This document shows positions 1 to 11,309 of a stretch of 64,000 bases of DNA, one piece after another. The translations under genes were made by a program, and so were the position numbers. The stretch is from Rhodospirillales bacterium (GTDB taxonomy: Bacteria > Pseudomonadota > Alphaproteobacteria > Acetobacterales > Acetobacteraceae): the NCBI GenBank assembly GCA_025352665.1, contig JANXSM010000058.1:37619-101618 (forward strand), written 5' to 3'. Under the pieces are notes generated by a model that was not told the origin of the DNA, did not search any database, and saw nothing but the letters and a program-made list of their open reading frames with translations. Numbering within the stretch: position 1 is the first letter of the stretch; each line of letters starts with the position of its first letter.

Positions 1-332
1 CCCAGGCGGGATGCCAGGGTCTGGCCCAGGCATACATCGTGCATCGTCGGCCGGCAGAGGTCGTCCACGTCTTTCCACGGCAGGATGTAGGTGCCGCGCG
101 CGCCGGATGGATTGGGTACTAGCAGTTCCAGCTCCGGGCCGCGCTCGCTCGCGGGCCGCGCGTAGCTGGCCGCACCCGTCATGCTGCGCTCGCTGCTCAA
201 TACGTCGCGCTGCAGGTTGCGGCGCAACCGGGCGCCGGCCAGCATGGGGGTTGTGAAAGGCGCCGTCAGCCCACGCTCCCGGAAGGTGCGCGGTTGCAGG
301 GACGGGTGCAGAGCAAGCGTCTCTCGGGACAC
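1..332 (-). CDS. Hypothetical protein, N-terminal part (cut by window edge)
   Basis: An open frame runs off the left edge of the window on the minus strand. I take the start as the GTG at 332, giving about 110 residues beginning MSRETLALHPSLQ; an in-frame stop lies about 39 nt upstream, so little further extension is possible. An internal ATG (MLAGARLRRNLQRD) also exists. The peptide has a balanced composition and codon use like its neighbours (for example GTYILPWKDVDDLC near the truncated end), so I believe it is a real gene. I do not recognise the family and see no signal peptide or membrane segment in this part. No strong ribosome binding site precedes the start. Confidence 0.5.
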   Translation of the reverse strand, partial: MSRETLALHPSLQPRTFRERGLTAPFTTPMLAGARLRRNLQRDVLSSERSMTGAASYARPASERGPELELLVPNPSGARGTYILPWKDVDDLCRPTMHDVCLGQTLASRL

Positions 333-402
333 GGCTAGGGTGTTGCTATGGTCATCCGGAGAGTGTGATCAACAAACGTGAACAACTGGTTAGGGGTCGA
401 CG

Positions 403-428
403 TTTAGCGCGTGATGACCGGAGGTGGA
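403..428 (-). repeat. Fragment resembling the end of the dispersed 105-bp repeat
   Basis: Read on the minus strand, these 26 bases match the distal end of the repeats at 29365-29469 and 53971-54074 (core GGTCATCACGC) at about 22 of 25 positions. The similarity stops abruptly, so this is at most a truncated relic. It lies between the partial gene and the crotonase gene. Confidence 0.3.
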
Positions 429-440
429 CGCACGCTCTAG

Positions 441-1232
441 TTAACGACCACGCCAAATCGGAGGGCGCTTTGCCTTGAAGGCGCGGAACGCATCCTGAAA
501 GTCCTGGGTGGTCACGAAATCGTTCACCGCCAGATCCTCCGCATCGGTGATCGGCAGTGCACCGCGCAGCTTGCGCAGGGCGGCCTTGTGGAACCGCGCC
601 GACAAGGGCGCCCCCTCGCTGATGCGCCGGGCCAGCGCCACCGACTCGGCCTGGACCGCGTCCTCCGCCACCAGGCGGGACAGCAGACCCTTCTGATCGG
701 CCTCAGCTCCGTTGAAGATGCGCCCCTCGATCAGAATCTCGGCGGCGACCGCGGTTCCGACCATCTGGATGATCGGGTCAATTTCGGCATAGGGGTACCA
801 GATGCCGAGGTTGCGTGCGGTGATGCCGAATTTCAGCCGGTCGCCGGCCACCCGGAAGTCGCACATGGTGGCGATACCGGCGCCGCCGCCGATACAGAAT
901 CCGTTGATCGCGGCCACCACGGGATGGCGACAGAGCCGCACCGACTGCATGGAGTGATGCAGCACCGCCGCATAGACATCCTCAAGCGCACGGTCGCCCC
1001 GCTCGGTGTCGAACGCCTTGATGTCGGCTCCGGCGCAGAACGCCTCGGCCCCGGCACCGCGCAGGATGACGCAGCGCAGGTCGTCCTCGGCCGACAGCGC
1101 CTCCATCGTCGCCTGCAGGCCGCGCCACATCGACAGGTCGAAACAGTTGCGCACCCCCGGCCGGTTGAAGGTGACTGTGGCGATCGGGCCCTCGCGGGTG
1201 ATCGGCATCAGCGGGTGAATGGTTTCGCTCAT
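441..1232 (-). CDS. Enoyl-CoA hydratase/isomerase (crotonase) family protein
   Basis: A 263-residue crotonase-fold protein starting at ATG 1232, preceded by GGAGGA seven bases upstream. The CoA/oxyanion-hole segment CAGADIK is at residues 66-72 and the second oxyanion segment GFCIGGGAGI at 111-120. In classical enoyl-CoA hydratases a catalytic Glu follows the GGG in the second segment and another sits in a KFGxPE motif. Here these positions read GGGAG and KFGITAR, so both glutamates appear to be missing. That makes a simple hydratase unlikely; an isomerase, dehalogenase, lyase or thioesterase-like member is more plausible. It stands alone, divergent from the response regulator. The substrate cannot be inferred. 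Confidence 0.88.
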   Translation of the reverse strand: MSETIHPLMPITREGPIATVTFNRPGVRNCFDLSMWRGLQATMEALSAEDDLRCVILRGAGAEAFCAGADIKAFDTERGDRALEDVYAAVLHHSMQSVRLCRHPVVAAINGFCIGGGAGIATMCDFRVAGDRLKFGITARNLGIWYPYAEIDPIIQMVGTAVAAEILIEGRIFNGAEADQKGLLSRLVAEDAVQAESVALARRISEGAPLSARFHKAALRKLRGALPITDAEDLAVNDFVTTQDFQDAFRAFKAKRPPIWRGR

Positions 1233-1361
1233 CGGTTGGTCCTCCAGCGCGATTGGTGTCACGCAGCGGCTGCGAGGTCCATGGCCGGAAGGCTTTTGGG
1301 TTTTCCAAACCGCGTTCTTAGGCGGGTGCGAAGCGTTGCAATATTCTGATAGGATCGGAAC

Positions 1362-2126
1362 ATGGAGACAACGACCCTTGTAGCCGGCGCGGGCAGCCCG
1401 GCCCCGCATATCCTCGTCGTGGACGACGATCGCGAAATCCGGGAGCTGCTGGCCCGGTTTCTCGAACGCCACGGCCTGCGCGTGACCGCCGTGCGCGATG
1501 CGCGCGAGGCACGGCGTGCCCTGCCGCACGGCCATTTCCAGATGATCGTGCTCGACCTGATGCTGCCGGGCGAAACCGGCCTCGATTTCGCCCGCTGGCT
1601 GCGCAGCCCGGCTAGCAACATGTCCCATGTCGGGCTCGTCATGCTCACCGCCATGGGCGAGGAGACCGACCGGATCATCGGCCTTGAGCTCGGCGCCGAC
1701 GACTACATGCCGAAACCCTTCAACCCGCGCGAACTGCTCGCCCGCATGCGCGCCGTGCTGCGCCGCGCCGGCGACACCGCCGCCCGTGCCTCGGAGCCGG
1801 CCACGCGCGCCTGGCGGTTCGGCGGCTGGACGCTGGACCCCACCCGCCGCCGCCTGCTCAGCCCCGACCAGGTGGAGGTGCCGGTGACCGGGGGGGAATA
1901 CGATCTGCTGGTCGCCCTCGTCGAACGCGCAAATCGGGTGCTGACGCGCGATATGCTGCTCGATTTGCTGCGCGGCCGCCAGGCTGGGCCGTTCGACCGC
2001 GCCATCGACGTCGCCATCAGCCGGCTGCGCCGCAAGCTGGAGGACGACGGCCGCCACGCGCAGCTGATCAAAACCGTCCGCGGCGGCGGCTACGTGCTGG
2101 CCGCGGAAGTTGAGCGCGACGGATGA
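1362..2126 (+). CDS. OmpR-family response regulator
   Basis: A 254-residue two-component response regulator. The receiver domain (about residues 16-130) has the acidic pocket DDD at 21-23, the phospho-acceptor Asp65 in VLDLMLPG, and the conserved Lys in ADDYMPKPF. The C-terminal half (about 150-250) is a winged-helix trans-activation domain with the family ending KLEDDGRHAQLIKTVRGGGY. It should bind DNA when phosphorylated by the kinase encoded next, whose ATG overlaps this stop codon by four bases. The regulon cannot be told from the sequence. The gene is divergent from the crotonase gene with about 130 bp between them. Confidence 0.93.
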   Translation: METTTLVAGAGSPAPHILVVDDDREIRELLARFLERHGLRVTAVRDAREARRALPHGHFQMIVLDLMLPGETGLDFARWLRSPASNMSHVGLVMLTAMGEETDRIIGLELGADDYMPKPFNPRELLARMRAVLRRAGDTAARASEPATRAWRFGGWTLDPTRRRLLSPDQVEVPVTGGEYDLLVALVERANRVLTRDMLLDLLRGRQAGPFDRAIDVAISRLRRKLEDDGRHAQLIKTVRGGGYVLAAEVERDG

Positions 2127-3454
2127 CCCTGTGGCCGCGCAGCCTTGGCGGGCGCACCGCCGTGGTGCTGCTGGCCTCGCTCGCGCTTGTGCAGATTGCC
2201 GGGCTGACCATTCACGCGCTCGACCGGATTGACCTGCTGACCCTGGCCGAAACGCGCGATGTCGGGGTGCGGGCGATGGGTATCTATCGCTCCGTGGCGC
2301 AGGCGCCGCCGGCGCAGCGCGAGCAGGCGGTGCATGATCTGGACCTGCGTGACGGCTCGACCGCAAGGCTGCAGCCGGATCCTCCGGCCGATGAGTTGCC
2401 GCAGACCTATCAGCCGGTGCGTCGGCAGATTGCCGTCAGCATGCAGCTGGTGCCGGTTCCCGCCGGGCAGCGCTCGCGCGAGACCACCATGCAGGGTGGG
2501 TTCGAGGATCGGCGCGTTATCGTCGGCATGCGGTTTCCGGAGGGCAACTGGCTGAACGTGATGGTGCCGATGCCGCCAATCCGCATCTGGCATTCGATGA
2601 ACTTCCTGGTGGCCTTCCTGTTGATGACCGTCGCCGCCGCAGCCCTCACGCTTTGGGCGGTGCGCCGCCTCATCGCACCGGTGGCAACGCTGGCCCGCGC
2701 TGCCGAGGCGCTGGGCCGCGATGTCAATGCCGCACCGCTGCCCGAGGATGGGCCCAGCGAAATCGCCACGGCCGCCGCGGCCTTCAACACCATGGCCAGC
2801 CGTATCCGCCGCTTCGTGCAGGACCGCACGTTCATGCTCACCGCGATCGGCCATGACCTGCGCACGCCGATCACCCGCCTGAAACTGCGCGCTGAATTCA
2901 TGGACGACAACGAACTGCGCCGAAAGATGCTGGCCGATCTGGACGAACTCGAAGCCATGGTGGCGGCAACGCTTGCCTTTGGTCGCGACGTCACCTCCGA
3001 CGAGCCCGTGACAACTGTGGATCTGACCGAGCTGACCCGCACGATTCTCGACGAAGCCGCCGACGCCCGGCCGGAACTGGCGGAGAAGCTGACTTACAAA
3101 GGCCCCAACCATCTAACGGTGCATGTTCGCCCGGTTGCCCTCAAACGCGCGCTCACCAACCTCATCATGAACGCCATCAACTACGCCAGTGGCGCCCAGG
3201 TCAGCATGTCTGAGCCGCTCAAGGGACAAGTGACAATCACCATCGAAGACAGCGGTCCCGGCATCCCACTCGCCGAGCTGCAGCGGGTGTTCCAACCGTT
3301 CCACCGCATCGAAACCAGCCGCAACAAGGAAACTGGCGGCATGGGGCTCGGCCTGCCGATCGCCCGCAACATCCTGCGCGCCCATGGCGGCGACGTGACC
3401 CTCGGCAACCGCCCCTCCGGCGGAGCCCGCGTGACGGTGACGCTCCCGGTGTAA
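2123..3454 (+). CDS. EnvZ-like sensor histidine kinase
   Basis: A 443-residue membrane sensor kinase, translationally coupled to the preceding regulator (ATGA overlap). It has a first membrane segment near residues 10-30 and a periplasmic region of roughly 120 residues. A second membrane segment follows (NFLVAFLLMTVAAAALTLWA), then a HAMP linker. The dimerisation and phospho-acceptor helix carries His244 in AIGHDLRTPITRL. The C-terminal GHKL ATPase domain has an N box (LTNLIMNAINYA), DSGPGIP and GMGLGLPIA. This organisation is that of EnvZ/OmpR-type kinases. The signal sensed is unknown. Transcription runs into the large palindrome at 3461-3741. Confidence 0.93.
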   Translation: MTLWPRSLGGRTAVVLLASLALVQIAGLTIHALDRIDLLTLAETRDVGVRAMGIYRSVAQAPPAQREQAVHDLDLRDGSTARLQPDPPADELPQTYQPVRRQIAVSMQLVPVPAGQRSRETTMQGGFEDRRVIVGMRFPEGNWLNVMVPMPPIRIWHSMNFLVAFLLMTVAAAALTLWAVRRLIAPVATLARAAEALGRDVNAAPLPEDGPSEIATAAAAFNTMASRIRRFVQDRTFMLTAIGHDLRTPITRLKLRAEFMDDNELRRKMLADLDELEAMVAATLAFGRDVTSDEPVTTVDLTELTRTILDEAADARPELAEKLTYKGPNHLTVHVRPVALKRALTNLIMNAINYASGAQVSMSEPLKGQVTITIEDSGPGIPLAELQRVFQPFHRIETSRNKETGGMGLGLPIARNILRAHGGDVTLGNRPSGGARVTVTLPV

Positions 3455-3460
3455 GACCCC

Positions 3461-3741
3461 ACTGTGCGAGCGTCCGGCTGCGCCGGAATGGCCTTCGGCC
3501 CGACCAGGGCGCTGCCCTGGACCTGCCAGAGGCGGAGCCTCTGGACACCAATCGTTTAAGGCATGTCTCTGAGTGAGGAGGGGTGATTCCCGCGGGTGGT
3601 CTCGACACGCGGGTATCACCCCTCCTCACTCAGAGACCCGCTTCAATGAAAGGGGTGCAGGGGCCACTGCCCCTGCTGGGTCCAGGGCAAGGCCCTGGTC
3701 GGGCCGAAGGCCATTCCGGCGCAGCCGGACACCCGCACAGT
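3461..3741. repeat. Large imperfect palindrome (two arms of about 126 bp)
   Basis: The left arm (about 3461-3586) and right arm (about 3615-3741) are inverted copies of each other around a 28-bp centre that is itself partly inverted (CCCGCG ... CGCGGG). Well-conserved blocks include TCTCTGAGTGAGGAGGGGTG with its complement, and GGCCTTCGGCCCGACCAGGG with its complement; the middle of each arm is more diverged. Each arm also contains small hairpins such as CCAGGGCnnnGCCCTGG. It fills the gap between two convergent genes (the kinase and the chemoreceptor), so it probably works at least as a bidirectional terminator. It may be a dispersed palindromic element or a miniature transposon relic. No open reading frame in it is credible. 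Confidence 0.85.
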
Positions 3742-3750
3742 GAGCCCGAC

Positions 3751-5748
3751 TCAGGCCGCCTTCACGCCGGTGATGAAGAGGTTGACGGCTTTGTCGAGTG
3801 TGTGTGCCTGGCGGGAGACGTTGCTGGCGACGTCGAGCATGGCTTTGGCCATTTGGCCGGTGCGGTCGGCGGCGTCCTGGACCTTGTGGATATTGTCGCG
3901 CACAACGTGGCTGCCTTGGGCGGCTTCCTGGACGCTGCGGGCGATTTCGACCGTGGCGGCGCCTTGCTGCTTGACCGCCGCGGCCACCGAGGTGCCGATT
4001 TCGTTCATGTCGGTGATGGTGGTGGCGATCCCGGCGATCCCTGCCACGCAGTCGCGCGTCATGGACTGGATCGCTGCCACCTGTTCGGCGATCTGTTCGG
4101 TGGCCTGTGCGGTCTGATGCGCCAGTACCTTCACTTCACCCGCGACCACCGCGAAGCCTTTGCCTGCCTCGCCGGCGCGGGCGGCCTCGATCGTGGCGTT
4201 CAGCGCGAGAAGATTGGTCTGGGCTGCGATGCGGTTGATGAGCTGCACAACGGCGCCGATCCGCTCGGCGCCGGCCGAAAGCCGTTGGATGGTGGCGTCG
4301 GTGCGTTCGGTGTCGTTCACCGCGCGGCCGGCGATGAGGGCGGAGCGGCTGACCTGACGGGTGATCTCCGCGATCGAGGCGGACAGCTGATCGGCGGTGG
4401 CGGCCACGGTCTGCACATTGGCGCTGGTTTGCGACGCCGCCGCGGCGACGGTGACCGACTGGCTTTGAGCACCGGCGGCGGTGGCAGAAACTTTGCCCGC
4501 GGTGCCTTCCATCGCGCCGGCGGCTTCGGTGAGGGCCTGCATCAGTGCGCCCACCTCGGCTTCGAAGCTAGCGATCAGCGCCTCGAGTGCTGCGGTACGC
4601 CGGAGCTGGGCGGCTTGTTCGGCGAGTTGTTCCTGACGGAGCTGCTCGGCATGTTCGGCATTGTCGCGGAATACCGACAGGGCGCGTGCCATGGCACCGA
4701 TTTCGTCGCGGCGCTGCTGGAAGCCGATCCGGCTGCCGCGATCGCCTTCCGCCAGGCGCTTCATGGTGCCGGTGATCGCATGCAACGGCCGCGTGATGCT
4801 GCGGCCGAGCAGGACGGCGAGCATGATCCCCAGCACCAGCCCGATGCCGGAGATTGCCAGCTCGATCACAATGCCGCGCCCGCTTGCGGCACTGGTAGCT
4901 TCGCGAATGGCGGTGGAGCGGGCGCTGAATTCATCGGCGACGCGCTGCAGGCGTTCCTGCAGGTCCAGGATCTCCTTGCGCATGTCGACGGCGTAGAGCC
5001 GGTCGATGTCCAGCACGTTCTGGGCCTGGGTGTGGAACAGCAGGGCGAAGTTGTGCGCCGCGTCGCTGATCGGTGGCAGCAGGTTGGCGTGTTCGCCAAG
5101 GGAGTTCGCAGCAGTTGCCACGGCCGTTTCGGTGGCTTTGAGGGCGAGGTCAAACTGGCGGATTTGCTCGGGGTTCGGTTCCGACTGAAAGTGCAGATTG
5201 GCCAGGCGCAGCAGCAGCACCCTGCGGTCCACCACACGGGCGGCGAAGTGGACGGAGGCCTCCTCGTTCGCATCAGGTGCGGCCAGCAATTCCTCCGTCG
5301 CCTGGCTCAGCTCGACGCCGCCGATGTCGAGCTCGGCGCGCGCGGTTCTCGTTGCCCCGATCAATGTCACCAGTTTGGCAACCTGGGCGGCATGGATTTT
5401 CAGCCGGCCGAAGAAGTCCTGCAACTGCGGCCGATCCTGCGGCGGCGCTTCGGCTGCCGCGCTTTCCACGGCTTCGCCGAGGCTGGGCAACAGGGCCAGC
5501 ATCTCCACCTCGGTGGCATGGTCGCCGTCCAGCCGGAAGCGGGTTTCCAGGCGGCGTAGTGTCTCAAGCCCCATCTTGGCGCTCTCGATGCGGTCCTTCT
5601 GGCGAATGTTCTCGGCCAGGCGATTGATCTGGCTGTCCACGCTGCGGGACTGCACGACGGCGAGCGTGGTCAATACCAGCCCGAGCAACACAAGAGCCCC
5701 GAAGCCCAGGCGGATACGGTTGCTGATCGAAAGGCTTGGCACAACCAT
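3751..5748 (-). CDS. Methyl-accepting chemotaxis protein
   Basis: A 665-residue chemoreceptor; I start it at ATG 5748 ([11 protein letters not shown]), with AGGAG ten bases upstream. The first membrane segment is near residues 11-31 and is followed by a mostly helical periplasmic region of about 290 residues. A second membrane segment ([15 protein letters not shown]) leads into a HAMP domain ([20 protein letters not shown]). The cytoplasmic part ends in a signalling domain with the conserved hairpin-tip region [23 protein letters not shown] and [15 protein letters not shown]. It should report ligand binding to a CheA/CheW array encoded elsewhere. No CheR/CheB-tethering pentapeptide is visible at the C terminus. 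Ligand unknown. Confidence 0.93.
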   Translation of the reverse strand: MVVPSLSISNRIRLGFGALVLLGLVLTTLAVVQSRSVDSQINRLAENIRQKDRIESAKMGLETLRRLETRFRLDGDHATEVEMLALLPSLGEAVESAAAEAPPQDRPQLQDFFGRLKIHAAQVAKLVTLIGATRTARAELDIGGVELSQATEELLAAPDANEEASVHFAARVVDRRVLLLRLANLHFQSEPNPEQIRQFDLALKATETAVATAANSLGEHANLLPPISDAAHNFALLFHTQAQNVLDIDRLYAVDMRKEILDLQERLQRVADEFSARSTAIREATSAASGRGIVIELAISGIGLVLGIMLAVLLGRSITRPLHAITGTMKRLAEGDRGSRIGFQQRRDEIGAMARALSVFRDNAEHAEQLRQEQLAEQAAQLRRTAALEALIASFEAEVGALMQALTEAAGAMEGTAGKVSATAAGAQSQSVTVAAAASQTSANVQTVAATADQLSASIAEITRQVSRSALIAGRAVNDTERTDATIQRLSAGAERIGAVVQLINRIAAQTNLLALNATIEAARAGEAGKGFAVVAGEVKVLAHQTAQATEQIAEQVAAIQSMTRDCVAGIAGIATTITDMNEIGTSVAAAVKQQGAATVEIARSVQEAAQGSHVVRDNIHKVQDAADRTGQMAKAMLDVASNVSRQAHTLDKAVNLFITGVKAA

Positions 5749-5810
5749 ATGCGAGGTGCTCCTGCTCCGCGGGCACTCTCGGTCGCAAAGCCGAACAAAG
5801 TGTGAAGAAG

Positions 5811-5865
5811 CCAAAGCCCGACCGCTTCTGATAAGCGAAGCGATCGGGCTTTGGCCCTTTGTTTT
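5811..5865 (+). repeat. Hairpin repeat with conserved loop (copy A)
   Basis: An 18-bp inverted repeat (5811-5828 with 5837-5854, one G-T type mismatch) closes the 8-nt loop TGATAAGC and is followed by CTTTGTTTT at 5857-5865. The same loop type and tail recur in the copies at 29365, 53971 and 54136. It lies in the 170-bp gap between the end of the Ldh-type dehydrogenase and the start of the chemoreceptor. The T-rich tail is on the plus strand, opposite to the flanking genes, so here it looks more like a repeat than a dedicated terminator. Confidence 0.75.
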
Positions 5866-5918
5866 CAGCAGCCTGCTGGTCCCTGCACTACAAATGCATT
5901 CAAGGACAGGACACGACG

Positions 5919-7012
5919 TTACGGAGCGGGCACGCCGACGTCGCGGGCGGTGGCCAGCAGGGCCTGCCAGGTATCCCGCTGCAGCGGCACGCCGTGGGCG
6001 AGGCGTTGAGCGCGGGTATGGGCTTCGGGCTCGCCGGGAACCAGCACGTCGACGCCCGGCACCGCAGGCCTTGCGGCCTTCACGTAGCGAGCGTAGGCGG
6101 CGGCTTCGGCTGCGAAACCTGTGGCGCCGAAATGGCCGGGGTCGAGGTAGATCGAGAACATGCCGTTGCTGATGCGGCCGCGCTTGCCTCCCTCGATGGG
6201 GCCCGATGTTCCACCGCCGGTGAGCACGCCGGCCAGGATTTCGCACATGAACGCGAGGCCCGAGCCTTTGTGGTCGCCGAAGGTGCGCAGCGCGCCGTCT
6301 CCCATGGCCGCATCGCGTGGGCCGCTCGGCGTGAGCGGGCCGTACAGCGTGGCGGGGTCTGCGGAAAGTGTTCCGTCCGGCGTGATCAGCGAGCCGGGTG
6401 GCACCGGCTTGCCGCCATTGGAGGCGACCAGCACCTTGCCCTCCGCCACCAGCGAGGTCGCGAAATCGAGCAGCAGCGTCGCCTCGTTGCCTGAGGCCGG
6501 CAGGCCGATGCAGAACGGGTTGGTCGAGAAACGCCGGTCAACACCGCCATAGGGCGCCACCAGCTCGCCTTGCGAGACGTTGACGAAATGGATCGAGACC
6601 AGGCCCTGGGCTGCAGCACGTTCCGCCCAGTCGCCGATGCGGCCGATGTGCCCCGAGTGACGCAAGGCGATGATCGACATGCCGTTGGACTTCGCCTTGG
6701 CGATGCCGAGGTCGACTGCGAGGGGGCCGATGGTCTGGCCGAAGCCGAAATTGCCGTCGACCACGGCGTGGGTGGGGCTGTCGACCACAACCGTCAGGCT
6801 CTGGCCCGCGAGAACCTTGCCTTCCTTCAGCCACAGCATGTAGCGCGGCGTGCGGATCACCCCGTGGCTGTCGTGGCCGGTGAGGTTGGCGCCCATCAGG
6901 TGAAAGGCGATCCGCTCGGCTTCGTCGCGCGCACAACCGCCGGCTGCGAAAATATCCGCGATGAAGCGGTCCAGCGTTGCCGCCGGAACGACATGCGTGA
7001 GCAGGTCGGCCA

Positions 7013-7013
<1 letters not shown>
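5919..7013 (-). CDS. Ldh family (malate/L-lactate-type) oxidoreductase
   Basis: A 364-residue NAD(P)-dependent dehydrogenase of the L-lactate/L-malate dehydrogenase 2 family, which also includes ureidoglycolate and 2,3-diketogulonate dehydrogenases. Typical blocks are [13 protein letters not shown] near residues 47-60, the region [27 protein letters not shown], and [21 protein letters not shown] towards the C terminus. It probably oxidises a 2-hydroxy acid or reduces a 2-keto acid. Its ATG overlaps the stop of the upstream ABC ATPase gene (TGATG), so the two are translationally coupled. That suggests it acts on the compound the transporter imports, but the substrate is not evident. Confidence 0.9.
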
Positions 7014-8107
<1,094 letters not shown>

Positions 8108-8174
8108 CGTGTCTGCCCGCCCTGTATTTTTGTGAATGAGTAAGACACAGGCGGACCCGCTGCGCAACGCGGGT

Positions 8175-11100
8175 TCAGGACGACGCGGCCGGTCCGGCGT
8201 ATGTGACGATCTTGCTCGCACCGCGGCGCTGCAGGGCAAGATACACGACGGGTGTCGTGTAAAGCGTCAACATCTGTGAAACGATCAGGCCGCCCACAAT
8301 GGTCAGGCCCAACGGCTGGCGCAGTTCCGCGCCGCTGCCGAAGCCGATGGCCAGCGGCAGGGCCCCGAGCAGGGCGGCCAGTGTGGTCATCACGATGGGG
8401 CGGAATCGTTCGAGGCAGGCGGCGTGGATCGCCTCGCGCGGAGTGCGGCCATGCTCGCGTTCCTCCTCCAGCGCGAAATCCACCATCATGATGGCGTTCT
8501 TTTTGACGATGCCGATGAGCAGCAGAATGCCGATGATCGCCATCATGGTCATGTCGGTATGTGTGATCAGCAAGGCGAGCAGCGCGCCGAGGCCGGCCGA
8601 GGGCAAGGTGGACAGGATGGTGATCGGCTGCGTGAGGCTTTCGTAGAGCACGCCGAGCACAATGTAGATGGTGAGTATGGCGGCTGCGATCAGCAGCGGC
8701 ATGGAATTGGCGCTGCCGCTGACGAATCGCGAGTTGCCGCCGAAATCGGTGCGGATGGTGGCCGGCATGTGCAAGTCCAGCGCCGCCTGCAACACCGCGG
8801 CGTTGGTGGTGCCGGCCGCGACATCCGGCGGCGAGTTGAAACTGATGGTGGCGGCGGCGATCTGCCCCTGGTGGTTGACCGACAGTGGGGCGACGTCGCG
8901 CTTGATGGTGACCAGCGCCTGCAGCGGGATCTGCTTGCCGCCGGTGGCACCGACATAGATACGGCTGAGCATGACAGGGTCGGTCTGCAGTTTGGGGTCG
9001 ACCTCCTCGATCACGCGATACTGGTTGCGCGCGCTGTAGATGATCGAGATCTGGCGTTGGGCGAAGGCGTTGTTGAGCGCGTTGTCGATGGCAGCGACGG
9101 ACACGCCGAGCCGTGCTGCGGCCACTCGGTCGATTGCAACGTTCGCCTGCGGGGCGGCTCGGTCCTGATCGGAGGTGACGTCGGTCACCTCCGGCACGCT
9201 GCGCAGCTTGTCCGTCAGTCGCTGCGTCCATTCCCGCAATTCGGCCAGGTTCTGATCGAGCAGCACGAACTGGTTGCCCGAGCCGCCGCGTCCGCCGCCG
9301 CGAAAGTCTTGGGCGGAATACAGGAAGGTTTGAACACCACCAAGGCCTGCCAGCAGCGGTCGCAGGCGCGTGATGATCGCCTCCGAGCTCACCCCATCGC
9401 GCTCGGCGAGCGGTTTGAGGCCAATGGTGAGCTGGCCGCGGTTGAGCGCGGAAAAGCCGCTGCTGACTCCGATGGTGGAGCCGATCGTGGCGATGCCGGG
9501 GTCCTGCAGCAGGATGTCCACCACGGCGCGCTGGCGTTCGCGCATGGCGGCGAACGAAACATCCGGGTTGGCGACGGTGCTGCCCTGGATCAGCCCGGTG
9601 TCCTGCGTCGGCAGGAAGCCTTTTGGCACCACGGTCCAGAGGTAGCCGGTCAGCACCATAGTGGCGATGGTGACGGCAAACATCAGCCAGTTGTGGCGCA
9701 GGCCCCAGCCCAGGGTGATCGCATATTCGCGCTGCACCGCGCGAAATGCGCGATCAATCATCCCGTCGATGCGCGACCACACAGTCCGACGCGGCGGGCT
9801 TTCTGGCTTTAGAAACTGACCCATGATCATCGGTGTCATGCTCAGCGACACCACGGCCGACACGGCGATCGCGATCGTCATCGTCATGGCGAACTCATGC
9901 ATGATCTTGCCGGGAATGCCGCCGTAGAACAGCAGCGGAATGAACACGGCGATCAGCGACAGGCTGATCGACATCACCGTGAAGCCGATCTGCTTCGCGC
10001 CGACGAAGGCCGCCTGCATCGGCGACAGGCCCTTTTCAATGTGGCGAACGATGTTCTCGATCATGACGATGGCATCGTCGACCACGAAGCCGACCGAGAT
10101 GGTCAGCGCCATCAGCGAGAAATTGTCGAGGGTGAAGCCCTCGAACCACATGGCGGCCAATGTGCCCGCGATCGACAGCGGCACGGTGCACAGGGCCGCA
10201 AGTGTCGGCACCAGGCGGCGCATGAAGATGAACACCACCACCAGAACGAGTGCGATGCTGATCAGCAGTGTGATCTCCACATCGTCCACACTCGCGCGGA
10301 TGGTGTTGGTGCGGTCTGACAGCACGGTGAGCGTGATGCCGCTGGGCATCCAGGCCTGCAGCACCGGCAGTTGCGCGCGCACGCGGTCCAGCGTTTCGAT
10401 GACGTTGGCATCAGCGGTTTTGGTGATGTTGAGCAGGATCGCCGGCTGCTTGCCGTACCACGCCGCCAGCCGTGTGTTGGCGGTGCCGTCGATCACGCTG
10501 GCAACGTCTGACAGGCGCACCACGGCGCCGTTGGCGTTCTTCAGCACCAGGCCTTTGAAATCGGCGGCGTTGTAGAGTTGCCCGTTGGTGCCGATGCTTT
10601 CCGAACGCACGGCGCCCTGGAAACTGCCGACTGGGCTGGTCACGTTGGCCTGGCGGATGGCGGTGTAGATGTCCTGGCCCGACAAGCCAGCGGCTGCCAC
10701 GGCGGCGGGGTCGAGCCTGACCCGCACCGCAGGCTTTTCGGCGCCATTGACAGTAACCTGGGCAACACCTTCGATCTGTGACAGGCGCTGGGCCAGGATG
10801 CTGTCGGCGGCGTCGTAAACCTGGGTGGTCGACAGCGTTTCTGATGTCAGTGCGATCGTCATCACCGGCGCGTCCGCCGGATTGAACTTGCGGAAATACG
10901 GCCGCGTCGGCAGGTCGGATGGCAGATCGGAGGTGGCGGCGTTGATGGCGGCTTGCACGTCGTGGGCGGCGTCGTCGATCTTCTTGGTCAGGTCGAACAA
11001 GATGACGATGCTGGCGGAGCCGACAGCGCTGGTGGAGGTCAGCTCCGACACGCCGGATATTTCACCGAGCCGGCGTTCCAACGGGCCCGCGATGGAGGTT

Positions 11101-11309
11101 GCCATGGTCTCGGGGTCCGCACCGGGGCGCGCTGCGAACACAACGATGGCGGGGAAGTCGATGCTCGGCATGGGAGCCACCGGCAGGAAGCGATAGGCGA
11201 CGATGCCTGCGATCAGAATGCCGATGGCGAGCAAGAAGGTTGCCACCGGCCGACGGATGAACACCGCCGAGAAACCCGAGGCACTTTCACGCGGGGAGGG
11301 GGATTTCAT
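8175..11309 (-). CDS. mdtC: RND multidrug efflux permease, MdtC-like
   Basis: A 1044-residue inner-membrane proton-drug antiporter of the HAE1 family. The first membrane helix follows [13 protein letters not shown]; two large periplasmic loops separate helices 1-2 and 7-8. The helix-4 motif [14 protein letters not shown] carries the proton-relay aspartates, and [15 protein letters not shown] lies near the C terminus. Length fits the family. It is the last gene of the operon (outer-membrane factor, adaptor, RND1, RND2), its ATG overlapping the upstream RND stop by four bases. Pairing of two different RND subunits is the hallmark of MdtBC-type pumps, which work as hetero-oligomers. Substrates are unknown; bile salts, novobiocin and metals are known for relatives. 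Confidence 0.93.
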   Translation of the reverse strand: MKSPSPRESASGFSAVFIRRPVATFLLAIGILIAGIVAYRFLPVAPMPSIDFPAIVVFAARPGADPETMATSIAGPLERRLGEISGVSELTSTSAVGSASIVILFDLTKKIDDAAHDVQAAINAATSDLPSDLPTRPYFRKFNPADAPVMTIALTSETLSTTQVYDAADSILAQRLSQIEGVAQVTVNGAEKPAVRVRLDPAAVAAAGLSGQDIYTAIRQANVTSPVGSFQGAVRSESIGTNGQLYNAADFKGLVLKNANGAVVRLSDVASVIDGTANTRLAAWYGKQPAILLNITKTADANVIETLDRVRAQLPVLQAWMPSGITLTVLSDRTNTIRASVDDVEITLLISIALVLVVVFIFMRRLVPTLAALCTVPLSIAGTLAAMWFEGFTLDNFSLMALTISVGFVVDDAIVMIENIVRHIEKGLSPMQAAFVGAKQIGFTVMSISLSLIAVFIPLLFYGGIPGKIMHEFAMTMTIAIAVSAVVSLSMTPMIMGQFLKPESPPRRTVWSRIDGMIDRAFRAVQREYAITLGWGLRHNWLMFAVTIATMVLTGYLWTVVPKGFLPTQDTGLIQGSTVANPDVSFAAMRERQRAVVDILLQDPGIATIGSTIGVSSGFSALNRGQLTIGLKPLAERDGVSSEAIITRLRPLLAGLGGVQTFLYSAQDFRGGGRGGSGNQFVLLDQNLAELREWTQRLTDKLRSVPEVTDVTSDQDRAAPQANVAIDRVAAARLGVSVAAIDNALNNAFAQRQISIIYSARNQYRVIEEVDPKLQTDPVMLSRIYVGATGGKQIPLQALVTIKRDVAPLSVNHQGQIAAATISFNSPPDVAAGTTNAAVLQAALDLHMPATIRTDFGGNSRFVSGSANSMPLLIAAAILTIYIVLGVLYESLTQPITILSTLPSAGLGALLALLITHTDMTMMAIIGILLLIGIVKKNAIMMVDFALEEEREHGRTPREAIHAACLERFRPIVMTTLAALLGALPLAIGFGSGAELRQPLGLTIVGGLIVSQMLTLYTTPVVYLALQRRGASKIVTYAGPAASS

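Noticed and set aside
11..381. Two plus-strand frames (about 81 and 66 codons) over the left edge
   Set aside because: They are Arg/Cys/Ser-rich antisense shadows of the minus-strand partial gene, which has the better codon pattern.
588..1349. 253-codon plus-strand frame over the crotonase gene
   Set aside because: Asp/Gly/His/Arg-rich shadow; the minus strand carries unmistakable crotonase motifs.
3583..5559. 658-codon plus-strand frame opposite the chemoreceptor
   Set aside because: Very long, but its composition is that of an antisense GC-rich shadow, and the minus strand encodes a complete MCP signalling domain.
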